Positions 25,387 to 36,077 of a DNA stretch of 46,033 bases are shown here, in pieces; position 1 is the stretch's first letter; every line of letters starts with the position of its first letter. The translations under genes were made by a program, and so were the position numbers. Origin of the DNA: Pseudomonadota bacterium (GTDB lineage: Bacteria; Desulfobacterota; Syntrophorhabdia; Syntrophorhabdales; Syntrophorhabdaceae). The stretch covers positions 1 through 46,033 of the forward strand of contig JAPLKA010000082.1 in assembly GCA_026388315.1 (NCBI GenBank). The letters run 5' to 3'. The notes beneath the pieces are model-generated. The model worked only from the letters and a program-made list of their open reading frames with translations. It had not been told where the DNA came from and did not search any database.

Positions 25387-28300
25387 ACGACCTTCACTTC
25401 ACCGGTGTCTAAATACAGTACATATCTGTTTACAGTTTTATCGGGATACATTTTTTGCATAAGATCCCCATAGTGCATTATCTGCTCAATATGTTCCTGT
25501 AAATGTGTCTCGCCTGTCTTAAAGTCGATCACATCAATATGGTCATCCGCCATAAGGATTCTGTCAACCTTATAGGTATCGCCACGTGGATCAATTATTT
25601 CCTGCTCTGAATAAATAACACTGTTTTCTTCGGGCTGAAAGAATCGCTTAAATTGCGGGGTTGTGAAGATCCGGTAGATCATGTCTGTAACCATAGATTT
25701 GTGGCTATGAAAACCATATCGTGCAATTCCTGTAACGATGCACCTGTTGAGAAAGATGTCATAATCTTCTGGTAATTTTGATATGAGAGACAGGATGTAA
25801 TGAATCACATCACCCTTTTTCTTTGCAAACAGGTTTTCAGGTGAAATCCCTCCGGGTTCTTCAACCTTTGCTTTGATATATCCCATCCATCCAATATCCT
25901 CACCCAGACCTTCAAAAAGCTGTCCCTTGTCCCTTGTCCCTTGTCCCTCGTCTCCTTTTCTTTCTGCTCTCCGTTCTCTGTCTTCTGCTGTTTTTCGCCC
26001 TATCTCCACCACGTTCCCATGAATATATCCTCTCAGCCCATCCAGACCAAAAAAATAGTCAATCAGATGGTTTTTCTGTCGGTTCGAATCGGTCAAGAAG
26101 ACATAAAGTTCTTGTTCTGCACGTGTGCAGGCAACATATATGTTATTAAGTTCGTCAAGGATGTACTCTGCCCCCCTTTCATTATAAATTTCCTTCAGTT
26201 TCCGGGAATACTCAGTAAAATCTTTCTTGATGTACAAGAGTTTCATCTCATTATCTTTTTTTACAAAATACCTTGTTTTATCTCTGCTGTCTGAGGAGCC
26301 GTATGTGTTTAATTTCAAGAAAGGCAGGATTACAACAGGGAACTGAAGCCCTTTTGCCTTATGAATCGTCATTACCTTGACTGCGTTGTTTCCATCATTT
26401 GTTTTTAATGAGAAAGATTCTTCACTTTCCGAGTCATTCTTCCAGAATTCTAAAAAGCACGTAAGGTTGTTCTGCTGCAAACCTTCCTGTTCTTTTATTA
26501 ATTCGCAGACATGGAGAAAATAAGCGTTGTCCTCGGGAAAATTGTTCAAAATTCCCCATTTTTTTAAAAAGAGCACGACAAAATCATAAAGTGGCAGGTA
26601 GCCGGAATTCCTGAAAAAATAGTCGAAATAATCATTCCAGATCCGGGGAAAATCTCTTTGAAACGCAAGGTAAAGGTGTTCAGACGGTTTGTTTATGCGC
26701 CCATGCGTAATAAGGCTTATGAGTTCATCTTTATGTAAACCTGTCTTTTTCTGAAAAATGTTTCCCAATAAAAAGCCCGTAATTGAGAGGTCATCATCGG
26801 GTGAATTGATGAACGTTAAAAAGTTTATCATCTCCTGTATAAGTGGATTATTCTTAACATTCACCGTGAGGTCGGATTCAACACTGATGTCCATTTCAAG
26901 AAGTGTCTTAACGATGAATCGTGCCTCCTCCTTTCTCCTCACAAGTATGGCAATCTCCGTATATTCAAAGGTGTTCCTCTCTCTCAGTTCCTCGATTAGT
27001 GCTTTAAATCTGGCCTTGATCAGTTCGTTTTTTTCATCTTTCAAAAACGTTTCTTTTGCATCACCGTTCATGTCTTCCTGAATGATCCTTTCCACGCGAA
27101 CGTAACCTTTGCGGGCATGGCTGTCTATGAATTTTTGTGCCGATTCCATATAGGTTGAAGTAACCCTGTATGTTATATCTCCGGGGTTGTTTTCTTTGAG
27201 GTATTTGATGACAGCCCCTAAGTTATCAGGATCAAAAATAGTATTATTAAAAGATACAACATATTCCCCGCTTCTGTAGTTCCTGTCGAGCTTCAATTCA
27301 TAAACAGGATAGGACTGGTATTGGGATGAGATTTCATCGACAAGCTCAGCTTTTCCGCCACGCCACCGGTAGATTGCCTGCTTTTTATCGCCAACGAGAA
27401 AGAGCGTACCGCCCTTGCTTAACGCCTCTTCTGCCAGTATCTCAATATTATTCCATTGCAGATGGTTCGTATCCTGAAATTCATCAATAAGAAAATGTGA
27501 ATACCGCTCAGCAAGGGCATAGTAAATTTCAGGTATGAAATGTTCATCTTTGATGATTTTCTGCAATAAGGTATTCAATTGTTCGATGAGAATGAGTCGT
27601 TTGTGGTAGGTAATCTCTATCTGGAGCATTTGCTTGAAGAGTTCATAAATTTCTATATATGAGGCATATCTGGATTCTGAAAGGATCTCTATAAAGGATG
27701 AAAGTCCATTTTTTATGTCTCTCCATAATTTTTCACATTCCTCGGGGGCAGAGGCACTTTTTTTATTCAGAGATTCCTGGACAGTATCTCTTTTAAAATA
27801 GGCACTGATTTTAGACACATATTTATTAGAAACGGAAAATTGCTCGAGGGCCTTTAAAAAACCTGCGTTAGGTTTCATTTCAGACGTTGTGGAGAGGTAT
27901 GCCTTTAATTTTGAAATATCCTTTTCTATCCCTGCTTGTATATCCTCCAGTGAAGCAGTATTCGTTGCGTATGCAAAACCGATATTTTCCTTTGTTTCTT
28001 CATTCCAGAGGCTCGAGATGGTCTCGCGTAGAAAATTCTTCGGGATCCAGTTGACGTTTTCCCCTTCCAGTTCAATGTAATTTTTGAGGAACCTGTCGAA
28101 TTTTCCCCTTATGCTGTCATTCTCGAGGATTTTTTGAAGGCATTCCTGAAGTACGAAGTCTGTATAAGTCCCGGACTCGGTGGAGATATCAAAATCCGGC
28201 GACAGGTTTAATTTAAAGGCAGAGGCCTTCAGGGTAAGATTTACAAAGCTATCGATGGTACTGACATTAAAGTCATAGTAATTTTCAAGTAAATCCTCGA

Positions 28301-28625
28301 AATTTCTCTCAATAGCTTCTCTGATTAAGGGTTCAGGAGTTCGAGTCCCCGACTCCAGACTTTCCATTATTTCATCTATGGGTTTGCGCTGTGTACCTTC
28401 AAAGGGTATATCAAGGATTATCTTTTTCATCCAGTCTATGATCCGTGAGCGCATCTCTGCCGCAGCCTTATTCGTGAAGGTGATGGCAACGATATTGGAA
28501 ATGTGGGTCTTTATGGGTGACGGGGTAATCTTGTCGAGCAGTAGAAGCTGAAGGTATTTGAGCGCAAGGTTATATGTCTTCCCTGCGCCGGCAGAGGATT
28601 TGACTATCAGGATATGGGGTAACAT
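25383..28625 (-). CDS. AddA-like helicase-nuclease (UvrD/RecB family)
   Basis: This SF1 helicase has motif I KSSAGAGKTYNLALK, ITFTNKAAAEMRSR, motif II IDEFQDTNHLQW, VGDKKQAIYRWRGG, LDRNYRSGEYVV, TIHKAKGLQFPVVIL and NNIYVACTRAEQELYVF. A C-terminal nuclease motif DVIDFKTGET follows GDVIHYILSL. With the AddB-like partner it would process double-strand ends. I chose ATG 28625 (MLPHILIVK, 1080 residues). GTG 28643 would add six residues, and neither has a clear ribosome site. Between the helicase and nuclease domains is a hydrophilic insert (KTAEDRERRAERKGDEGQG...) encoded by a 7-bp tandem repeat. It looks like invading repeat DNA, not conserved protein. Confidence 0.9.
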   Translation of the reverse strand: MLPHILIVKSSAGAGKTYNLALKYLQLLLLDKITPSPIKTHISNIVAITFTNKAAAEMRSRIIDWMKKIILDIPFEGTQRKPIDEIMESLESGTRTPEPLIREAIERNFEDLLENYYDFNVSTIDSFVNLTLKASAFKLNLSPDFDISTESGTYTDFVLQECLQKILENDSIRGKFDRFLKNYIELEGENVNWIPKNFLRETISSLWNEETKENIGFAYATNTASLEDIQAGIEKDISKLKAYLSTTSEMKPNAGFLKALEQFSVSNKYVSKISAYFKRDTVQESLNKKSASAPEECEKLWRDIKNGLSSFIEILSESRYASYIEIYELFKQMLQIEITYHKRLILIEQLNTLLQKIIKDEHFIPEIYYALAERYSHFLIDEFQDTNHLQWNNIEILAEEALSKGGTLFLVGDKKQAIYRWRGGKAELVDEISSQYQSYPVYELKLDRNYRSGEYVVSFNNTIFDPDNLGAVIKYLKENNPGDITYRVTSTYMESAQKFIDSHARKGYVRVERIIQEDMNGDAKETFLKDEKNELIKARFKALIEELRERNTFEYTEIAILVRRKEEARFIVKTLLEMDISVESDLTVNVKNNPLIQEMINFLTFINSPDDDLSITGFLLGNIFQKKTGLHKDELISLITHGRINKPSEHLYLAFQRDFPRIWNDYFDYFFRNSGYLPLYDFVVLFLKKWGILNNFPEDNAYFLHVCELIKEQEGLQQNNLTCFLEFWKNDSESEESFSLKTNDGNNAVKVMTIHKAKGLQFPVVILPFLKLNTYGSSDSRDKTRYFVKKDNEMKLLYIKKDFTEYSRKLKEIYNERGAEYILDELNNIYVACTRAEQELYVFLTDSNRQKNHLIDYFFGLDGLRGYIHGNVVEIGRKTAEDRERRAERKGDEGQGTRDKGQLFEGLGEDIGWMGYIKAKVEEPGGISPENLFAKKKGDVIHYILSLISKLPEDYDIFLNRCIVTGIARYGFHSHKSMVTDMIYRIFTTPQFKRFFQPEENSVIYSEQEIIDPRGDTYKVDRILMADDHIDVIDFKTGETHLQEHIEQIMHYGDLMQKMYPDKTVNRYVLYLDTGEVKVV
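25921..25948 (-). repeat. (AGGGACA)x4 heptanucleotide tandem repeat inside addA
   Basis: Four exact 7-bp units (TGTCCCT on the plus strand) run from 25921 to 25948, followed by a degenerate unit and a pyrimidine-rich plus strand to about 25990. Seven is not a multiple of three, so gain or loss of one unit shifts the addA frame before the nuclease domain. Confidence 0.85.
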
Positions 28626-28750
28626 CCAATCGTTTTTAATCACTTAAGTATATTTCTTTATTAAAGTAAACTATAGTTTCATAAATAACGAATATTTTTA
28701 CAAGTAATATTTATAGATTACCCGGTATTTGTGATTTTGTATTACCAAAC

Positions 28751-28777
28751 AAAAACCCCCGCTTTATGGGCGGGGGT
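28751..28777 (-). terminator. Rho-independent terminator of the Tim44-like gene
   Basis: On the minus strand ACCCCCGC (28777-28770), a seven-base loop and GCGGGGGT (28762-28755) form a GC-only stem followed by TTTTTG. It lies 26 bp after the stop at 28803 and separates that gene from addA. The rest of 28644-28750 is AT-rich with no gene seen. Confidence 0.85.
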
Positions 28778-28802
28778 ATAGTAACTTCAGGCTTCTGTTG
28801 CA

Positions 28803-29810
28803 TTAATAGTCTGCTTCCTGTGTGATGCCCGCAAGTATCCAGTTTCTATCACCGATTTTTCGTGTGAAAGTCCAGTATTCAAGGAATTTTACCGGGTCGG
28901 TTGAGTTGCCTGAAATAAGCTGGTTATTTGTATCATCTACGGTGTAGTCAAGGATATTTGCAAGGAATTTCACCGTTATATATTCTTCACCCTGATCCTG
29001 GACGGCGTCGACAATCTCAACCTGCCGCATGGCAATATTCTCAAGGCGGTTGATTTGTTTATTAGCTATATAATTATTAATATCGGTCTGAAAGGTGTTC
29101 AGCATCTGGGGTGTCAGAAGATTCCGGATGCTGCTCAGATCGCGCTTTGTCCAGCCGCTCTGGATTTTGAAGAAATTATCTTCTGCCAGTTCTTTAAACT
29201 TGTTGTCGTCAAAGGAAGGATCCATTTCCGTTATGTGGCGGAGGCCTTGAGAGACAGGGTCCCCTTGCTGTGGAGCCGGTTCGTATGCCGATTCCGGTGC
29301 AGGCTCGCTGTAAGTGTATGAAGGTGAATAGCCTGCTCCTGCTGCGCTCATTTGCATCTCCTCAGCCTTCCGTGCGCGATATTTTTTATAGATAAAATAG
29401 GCTATCCCTGCAATGACGAGCAGGATGATTATATCGCCAAAGCCAAAACCGCCTCCACCACCCCATCCACCGCCACCACCGGCATTACCGTGACCGCCGA
29501 ATAGCATACTTCCAATCATCCCTCCCATGAGTCCACCACCAATTCCATAGAGGAGACTTCTCCCGAATGATGGTTGTGGTTGTTGAATAGGAGGAGGGGC
29601 TTGTGTTGTTGGCTGCTGAGTACGTTGCTGTGTGCTGCTTGGGGGTTGGGTTGGTGTTGTCCTCTGGTAGGTCCTGCTGCCGCTGCCAGATGTTCTTCCG
29701 CCGCCTGCACGCGCGAAGGCGATTGACTCCATTCCTACGAAGAGAAGAAAAAGGAAAACAACCGATATTACAAGCAAATTAAATTTATTTATTGAAACCT
29801 TTTTTAACAT
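28803..29810 (-). CDS. Tim44-like domain membrane protein
   Basis: This 335-residue protein starts at ATG 29810, chosen because AGGAGG stands seven bases upstream (an in-frame start at 29864 lacks this). A signal or anchor segment (LLVISVVFLFLLFVGMESIAFARA) is followed by a Gly/Ser/Thr/Pro/Gln-rich stretch, a second hydrophobic region with glycine zipper (LLYGIGGGLMGGMIGSMLFGG), a Gly/Trp run and a third helix (DIIILLVIAGIAYFIYKKYRARK). The C-terminal 140 residues (ITEMDPSFDDNKFKELAEDNFFKIQSGWTKRDL...) match the Tim44-like/NTF2-fold domain of bacterial inner-membrane proteins. Function in bacteria is poorly defined. It is transcribed divergently from purA and ends at a strong terminator. Confidence 0.85.
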   Translation of the reverse strand: MLKKVSINKFNLLVISVVFLFLLFVGMESIAFARAGGGRTSGSGSRTYQRTTPTQPPSSTQQRTQQPTTQAPPPIQQPQPSFGRSLLYGIGGGLMGGMIGSMLFGGHGNAGGGGGWGGGGGFGFGDIIILLVIAGIAYFIYKKYRARKAEEMQMSAAGAGYSPSYTYSEPAPESAYEPAPQQGDPVSQGLRHITEMDPSFDDNKFKELAEDNFFKIQSGWTKRDLSSIRNLLTPQMLNTFQTDINNYIANKQINRLENIAMRQVEIVDAVQDQGEEYITVKFLANILDYTVDDTNNQLISGNSTDPVKFLEYWTFTRKIGDRNWILAGITQEADY

Positions 29811-29847
29811 CCTGTTTCCTCCTGAATTATTTTCTGAATAACTATAG

Positions 29848-31278
<1,431 letters not shown>

Positions 31279-31311
31279 ACGATGCACGATTCACTATAGC
31301 CATCAATTATA

Positions 31312-31341
31312 TTGACTTTACACATTTTTTGAGTTTAGATT
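31312..31341 (+). promoter_or_regulatory. Possible promoter of the rpsU-rpoD operon
   Basis: TTGACT (31312-31317), an 18-bp spacer and TAGATT (31336-31341) lie 44 bp before the rpsU start, followed by a strong GGAGGGAGGG ribosome site. The match to consensus is moderate. Confidence 0.4.
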
Positions 31342-31385
31342 AGTGACTTTAAATTTATCCTATGGACGGAGGGAGGGAATGATGA

Positions 31386-31595
31386 ATGCCAGCAGTTATT
31401 GTAAGAGAAGGAGAGTCCTTCGAAAGTGCCCTTAAAAGGTTTAAAAAACAATGCGAAAAGACAGGTATACTTTCTGAGATAAAGAAAAGAGAGCATTACG
31501 AAAAGCCAAGCGTCAAGAAGAAGAAAAAAATGCTTGCTGCTAAAAAGAGAGCATTAAAAAAACTGAAAAGGGTAATGGACAAGGGACTTTACTAA
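31386..31595 (+). CDS. rpsU: Ribosomal protein bS21
   Basis: This 69-residue small-subunit protein has the family opening [37 protein letters not shown] and a very basic Lys/Arg tail. bS21 sits near the 3' end of 16S rRNA and helps initiation. It is the head gene of a macromolecular-synthesis operon, and the next gene follows two bases after its stop. A strong Shine-Dalgarno precedes the ATG. Confidence 0.97.
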   Translation: MPAVIVREGESFESALKRFKKQCEKTGILSEIKKREHYEKPSVKKKKKMLAAKKRALKKLKRVMDKGLY

Positions 31596-31597
31596 TA

Positions 31598-32047
31598 ATG
31601 GAATACAGATCCAGAATAGAAGAAGGTCTCAAGGTTTCTTTAAAACAAAGGGACAGCATAAGAGTGTCCATTTTACGGATGCTCTTAGCTGCCATCAAAA
31701 ATAAAGAGGTTGAAAAGCTTCGGGCTTTATCTGAAGACGAGTTTTACGCTATTATCAAAACGTCGATAAAGCAACACATCGAATCTATCGAGAGCTTCAA
31801 AAAAGGAAACAGAACAGACCTTGCTCAGAAAGAGGAAAAGGAACTCGAAATCTTGAAGGAGTTTTTGCCTGCCCCTTTATCTGAGGAAGAACTTTTAAAA
31901 GAAATAGAAGAGGCAATAAAGTTACTGGAAGCAAAGAGCCAGAAGGATATGGGGAAAGTTATTAAATTCCTTATGGAAAAATATCCCGGGAGGACAGACG
32001 GAAAGGTGTTAAGCGGAACGGTGCTTAAAAGACTATCTTCTCAATAG
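31598..32047 (+). CDS. GatB/YqeY-domain protein
   Basis: This 149-residue protein has the YqeY features SRIEEGLKVSLKQRDSIRVSILRMLLAAIKNKEVEK, ELEILKEFLPAPLSEEEL and the tail FLMEKYPGRTDGKVLSGTVLKRL. YqeY resembles the tail domain of GatB and may act with tRNA-dependent amidotransferases. Its exact role is not settled. The gene follows rpsU by two bases, and rpsU-yqeY pairs are common in bacteria, supporting the call. Its stop lies 17 bp before mutS2. Confidence 0.92.
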   Translation: MEYRSRIEEGLKVSLKQRDSIRVSILRMLLAAIKNKEVEKLRALSEDEFYAIIKTSIKQHIESIESFKKGNRTDLAQKEEKELEILKEFLPAPLSEEELLKEIEEAIKLLEAKSQKDMGKVIKFLMEKYPGRTDGKVLSGTVLKRLSSQ

Positions 32048-32064
32048 ATAGTCGCAAGCCCTCT

Positions 32065-34359
32065 ATGGTTGATAAAACCTTATCATACCTCGATTATACA
32101 AAGCTACTCGAACTATTCAAAAATTTCTCTTCAATACAGTATGTTCATGAATTGATTTCTAGCCTTTGTCCCCTCGACAACAAAAGCGAGATGCTGGAAA
32201 GACAGGATAAAATTGAAGCCCTTCTTGAGGTATTGAGATGGGACGGGAATATTCCATTTTTGAATATCCCTGCTGCCATAAAAGACATTTTAAAACGGCT
32301 TCATATAAAAGATTCACTTCTTGAAGCCGGAGAATTTGTGGCAATTTCCAGTTTCCTCAGTGCTTGTGATGATATATCAAGATTTCTCAAAAAAGCTTAC
32401 ATGAAAAAACTTTTCATTGAACAGGCAATTCAAACAATAAAGCCTCTTCACCCTCTCCTTTCAAAAATATCGAAAACCATAAACAGTGAAGGTTTCATCG
32501 AAGATACTGCCTCTTATGAGCTATCCAGAATCAGATCCGACCTTTATGTTTATAAAGAAAGAATAAGGAAACAGCTCGAGAAGATGATGGAGAGAGAATC
32601 AATAACCCCTATTCTTCAGGATGTCTATATAGCTATGCGAAACGGGAGATACGTAATACCTCTGAAGCCTAATTTTAATCAGTTCATTCAAGGGATTGTT
32701 CACGACTATTCACACTCCTTGAAAACTTCTTTTGTTGAGCCCGTTGAATGCGTAGAACTGAATAACAATGTAAATATCCTTGAGAAAGAGGAAAAGGAAG
32801 AAGAAACAAGAATTCTGAAGGAATTGACTGAATATATCAGAAAATCTGTTAGCGACCTTGAAGCAAATCTCGAGGTTCTTTGTGAGTTGGATTTTTATCA
32901 GAGCCTCAGCCTCTTCAGCAAGAAGTTTGAATGCGTAAGGCCGGAAATATCTATTGATGAATCAATAGATATAAGGGATGCGAGAAATCCTTTTATTACC
33001 ATGTCCAAAAAAGATCAGACAATTCCTGTAGATATACATATGGATAAAGAAAAGAATGCAATGATCATAAGTGGTCCGAATGCAGGCGGTAAAACAGCGG
33101 CACTGAAGACGGTAGGACTCTTGTCTCTCATGGCGCAAACCGGTTTATTCATCCCTGCATCCGGAAGGCCAAGACTTCCGGTCTTTTCCAAAATATTAGC
33201 AATTATCGGTGACGAACAGGACATCTCCATGGAGCTCTCAAGTTTTACCGCACATATGATGACGATTAAGGATATGTATAACAAAACAAAAGGTGGAGAA
33301 CTTATCCTTATTGATGAAATTGGTGGCAATACAGAGCCGCAGGAGGCATCTGCATTATCAATGGGCATTATTGATACCTTTGTTGAGAAAGGCTGCAAAG
33401 TAATTGTCACTACCCACTTAAACCTTTTAAAGGCTTATGGATATACGAAACCCTTTGCTATAAATGCTTCTACTGCTTTTGATCCTGAAAGCATGAAACC
33501 CCTTTATAAGCTTTCTTATGGCATAGCAGGATACAGCAATGCCATCAATGTTGCTAGGAACATCGATATTCCAGGCGAGATTATCGAGAGAAGTTACGGA
33601 TATATGGGGACGCAGGAACTTATGCTCAACGATCTTATAAGTGCGTTGGAAAGCGGAAAACAAAAAGTCGATGAGGAGAGAAAGGAGCTAAGCAGACTCC
33701 GGGAAGAATTTAAACGGAGGCTCTCTTTACTTAAACAGAAAAAGGATGAATATATAAAAAAAGTGGATGAAAGATGCAATAATAGACTGCTGGAACTGGA
33801 GATAGAATTAGAAGAAGTAAAGAAAGAGATTGCAAAAAAAGAAAAAGCGTCTATAAAGATAAGTAGGGAAAGATTGAGTGGTTTAAGGGATAAATATTTT
33901 AAAGAAGAAATTAAAAAACAGGATGATATTAAAATCGGTGATTATGTCAAAATAAGGACACTCGGAAGCAGTGGATATGTGGCAGATATTGATGAGGAGA
34001 GGGACATCTGCGAAATTGTAACAGGTAATGTGAGAACAAAGATTAATAGGGTTTTTGTAAGTAAGGCAATTAAAGAGCCCAAACAGGTTATTAATAATAT
34101 AATAGAGTTAAATGTTGAGCGTATCAATGAGCCAGAATTGAATCTCATAGGCATGCGGGTAGAAGAAGCAATTGTGAGGCTTGATAAATTCATTGATACA
34201 GCCATTATTCAAGGTGTACCAAGGGCGAGAATTCTTCATGGAATCGGTACAGGCCGGTTGATGAAGGCGGTAAAAGAACACCTTTCTGATGCAAAATATG
34301 TCCGGCAGGTTAAAGGGGATGAGAAAAATATGGGCGTAACAATAGTAGAGTTTTTATGA
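32065..34359 (+). CDS. mutS2: Endonuclease MutS2
   Basis: This 764-residue MutS2 has the clamp and lever helices (about 1-300), an ABC-type ATPase with Walker A SGPNAGGKTAALKTVG, Walker B ELILIDEIGGNTEPQEASAL and TTHLNLLKAYGY, a long Glu/Lys coiled coil (about 515-620), and a C-terminal Smr nuclease domain (LNLIGMRVEEAIVRLD, HGIGTGRLMKAVKEHL). It lacks the mismatch-recognition domain of MutS1. Known roles of the family are recombination control and ribosome-collision rescue. It is placed between yqeY and dnaG and overlaps dnaG by 4 bp, which ties it to the replication/transcription operon. Confidence 0.94.
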   Translation: MVDKTLSYLDYTKLLELFKNFSSIQYVHELISSLCPLDNKSEMLERQDKIEALLEVLRWDGNIPFLNIPAAIKDILKRLHIKDSLLEAGEFVAISSFLSACDDISRFLKKAYMKKLFIEQAIQTIKPLHPLLSKISKTINSEGFIEDTASYELSRIRSDLYVYKERIRKQLEKMMERESITPILQDVYIAMRNGRYVIPLKPNFNQFIQGIVHDYSHSLKTSFVEPVECVELNNNVNILEKEEKEEETRILKELTEYIRKSVSDLEANLEVLCELDFYQSLSLFSKKFECVRPEISIDESIDIRDARNPFITMSKKDQTIPVDIHMDKEKNAMIISGPNAGGKTAALKTVGLLSLMAQTGLFIPASGRPRLPVFSKILAIIGDEQDISMELSSFTAHMMTIKDMYNKTKGGELILIDEIGGNTEPQEASALSMGIIDTFVEKGCKVIVTTHLNLLKAYGYTKPFAINASTAFDPESMKPLYKLSYGIAGYSNAINVARNIDIPGEIIERSYGYMGTQELMLNDLISALESGKQKVDEERKELSRLREEFKRRLSLLKQKKDEYIKKVDERCNNRLLELEIELEEVKKEIAKKEKASIKISRERLSGLRDKYFKEEIKKQDDIKIGDYVKIRTLGSSGYVADIDEERDICEIVTGNVRTKINRVFVSKAIKEPKQVINNIIELNVERINEPELNLIGMRVEEAIVRLDKFIDTAIIQGVPRARILHGIGTGRLMKAVKEHLSDAKYVRQVKGDEKNMGVTIVEFL

Positions 34360-36065
34360 TGAATACGTTAGATGAGCTACTCGGAAAAATAAATATCTTA
34401 GATATTGTTTCCCAGTACGTTCAATTAAGAAAGACGGGAAGAAATTTTGTTGGATTATGCCCGTTTCACAAAGAAAAGACGCCTTCATTTACTGTAAGTA
34501 TTGAAAAACAGATATATTATTGTTTTGGATGTAACGAAGGCGGGAATGCAATCAATTTTTTAATGAAGTATGATAATTTAACCTTCCAGGAGGCCATTGA
34601 AAACCTTGCGCGTCAATATGGTGTTAAGATTAAAAGAGAGAGCTCAAAGAGGGCCAGTTCTTTTGATGCGCTGGCAAAATTAGCCGATTACTACCATAAC
34701 AATTTAAAGGCCTCTAAGTTTGCCCTTCAGTATCTCCTTGCCAGGGGAATCGATATAAAGATAGTTGAGGAATTTAAGCTGGGCTACAGCGAAAAATCGA
34801 GACAGAATATCAGTGTTTTTCTTAGAAATTCAGGGGTCCCCAATGATATTTTCATGAGTACCGGTATCGTGAGGGTGAAAGAGGGTGAAGCATACGACAT
34901 ATTCAGGGGCAGGGTGGTCATCCCTATTTTAGATGTGAATAAGAAAGTTATTGGTTTCGGAGGGAGAACAATCGAAAAGGATGGATTCCCCAAATATATA
35001 AATTCACCTGAATCGCCCGTGTTTTCGAAAGGTGTATCCTTATTTGGCATTGACAAAACACGGAAAAACATCTCAGAAAAGAATGAGGTTTTTATTGTTG
35101 AAGGATATTTTGATCTCATAGCCCTGTATATGAATGGCGTTAAAAACGTTGTCTCAACCCTTGGCACTTCCGTCACAGAGGGGCAGTTGTCTAAGCTCAG
35201 AAATTACACTGACAACATTACGTTAATGCTTGACGGCGATGAAGCGGGCATAAAGAGCGCTCTCCGGTTGATCGGACTCTTTTCTGAAATGGACATTAAT
35301 GGGGCTATGGTTGTTTTACCTGACGGCCACGATCCTGACAGTTTTTTAAAAGCAAAAGGAGTTAATGGAATAAATGATGTAATAAAAGAAAAAAAGCCCA
35401 TACTGGATTTTTACTTTGATTATTGTATGAATAAGTGGGGAATGGAAACAATTGAGAATAAACAGGTATTCATTAAATCGGTCATGCCCCACATACAAAC
35501 TATAAGAGATGGTGTTAAAAAGAGACTTTACATTAAGCGTTTATCTGAATTAACAAACGTTGAAGAAAATTATTTTTGGGACAATATGAAAACAAATAAC
35601 ATTCCGGGTCAACCTGTAACCCGGAATAATTCATCAAATCAAATAGGGAGGAAGGTTGTAGGTGCTTTAATGAGTTGTCCCGGTATGTTTTCAATATTAA
35701 AAGAGAAGGAGGTGATGCATTATATTTCAGACATCAATATCAGGGAGATATTGCTTAAAATGTATGATTTTTTTGAAGACAAAGGGAGCCTTGAACTGAA
35801 CTGTTTCGTTAATGTCCTTGATAAGGATGAGTTGAAGGATTTGGCCATCAATGGGGTTTTTGATGTGGCAGAATGTACAGAAGATGAATTGAAAATAATT
35901 TTACAGGATTATCTTAAGTATGTAGAAAAAAACTTTATAAAGGAAGAAGCAAAAAAGATTACAGAGAGTTTATCCGAGGCAGAAAAAAGGGGAGATGAGA
36001 AAGCAATTATTGAACTTCTTGAGAAAAAGAGGCAAATGCTGGTTTTTATGAAAACTAACCCATAA
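34356..36065 (+). CDS. dnaG: DNA primase DnaG
   Basis: This 569-residue primase makes RNA primers at the replication fork. It has a CHC2 zinc finger (CPFHKEKTPSFTVS...YYCFGC), the primase core with GRVVIPILDVNKKVIGFGGRT and SPVFSKGVSLFGI, and a Toprim centre VEGYFDLIAL and MLDGDEAGIKSA that binds Mg. The C-terminal part (about 440-569) is the weakly conserved helicase-interaction region. ATG 34356 overlaps the mutS2 stop (ATGA). A second ATG follows at once at 34359. The stop lies 12 bp before rpoD. Confidence 0.96.
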   Translation: MMNTLDELLGKINILDIVSQYVQLRKTGRNFVGLCPFHKEKTPSFTVSIEKQIYYCFGCNEGGNAINFLMKYDNLTFQEAIENLARQYGVKIKRESSKRASSFDALAKLADYYHNNLKASKFALQYLLARGIDIKIVEEFKLGYSEKSRQNISVFLRNSGVPNDIFMSTGIVRVKEGEAYDIFRGRVVIPILDVNKKVIGFGGRTIEKDGFPKYINSPESPVFSKGVSLFGIDKTRKNISEKNEVFIVEGYFDLIALYMNGVKNVVSTLGTSVTEGQLSKLRNYTDNITLMLDGDEAGIKSALRLIGLFSEMDINGAMVVLPDGHDPDSFLKAKGVNGINDVIKEKKPILDFYFDYCMNKWGMETIENKQVFIKSVMPHIQTIRDGVKKRLYIKRLSELTNVEENYFWDNMKTNNIPGQPVTRNNSSNQIGRKVVGALMSCPGMFSILKEKEVMHYISDINIREILLKMYDFFEDKGSLELNCFVNVLDKDELKDLAINGVFDVAECTEDELKIILQDYLKYVEKNFIKEEAKKITESLSEAEKRGDEKAIIELLEKKRQMLVFMKTNP

Positions 36066-36077
36066 AGCGAGGTAAAG

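Noticed and set aside
26078-26095. Second T-loop-like word (ggttcgaatcgg)
   Set aside because: Within addA coding sequence with no cloverleaf around it.
28335-28375. tRNA T-arm-like sequence (gttcgagtccc)
   Set aside because: It lies inside addA, continues the protein frame (ESGTRTPEPL), and no acceptor, D or anticodon arms are seen around it.
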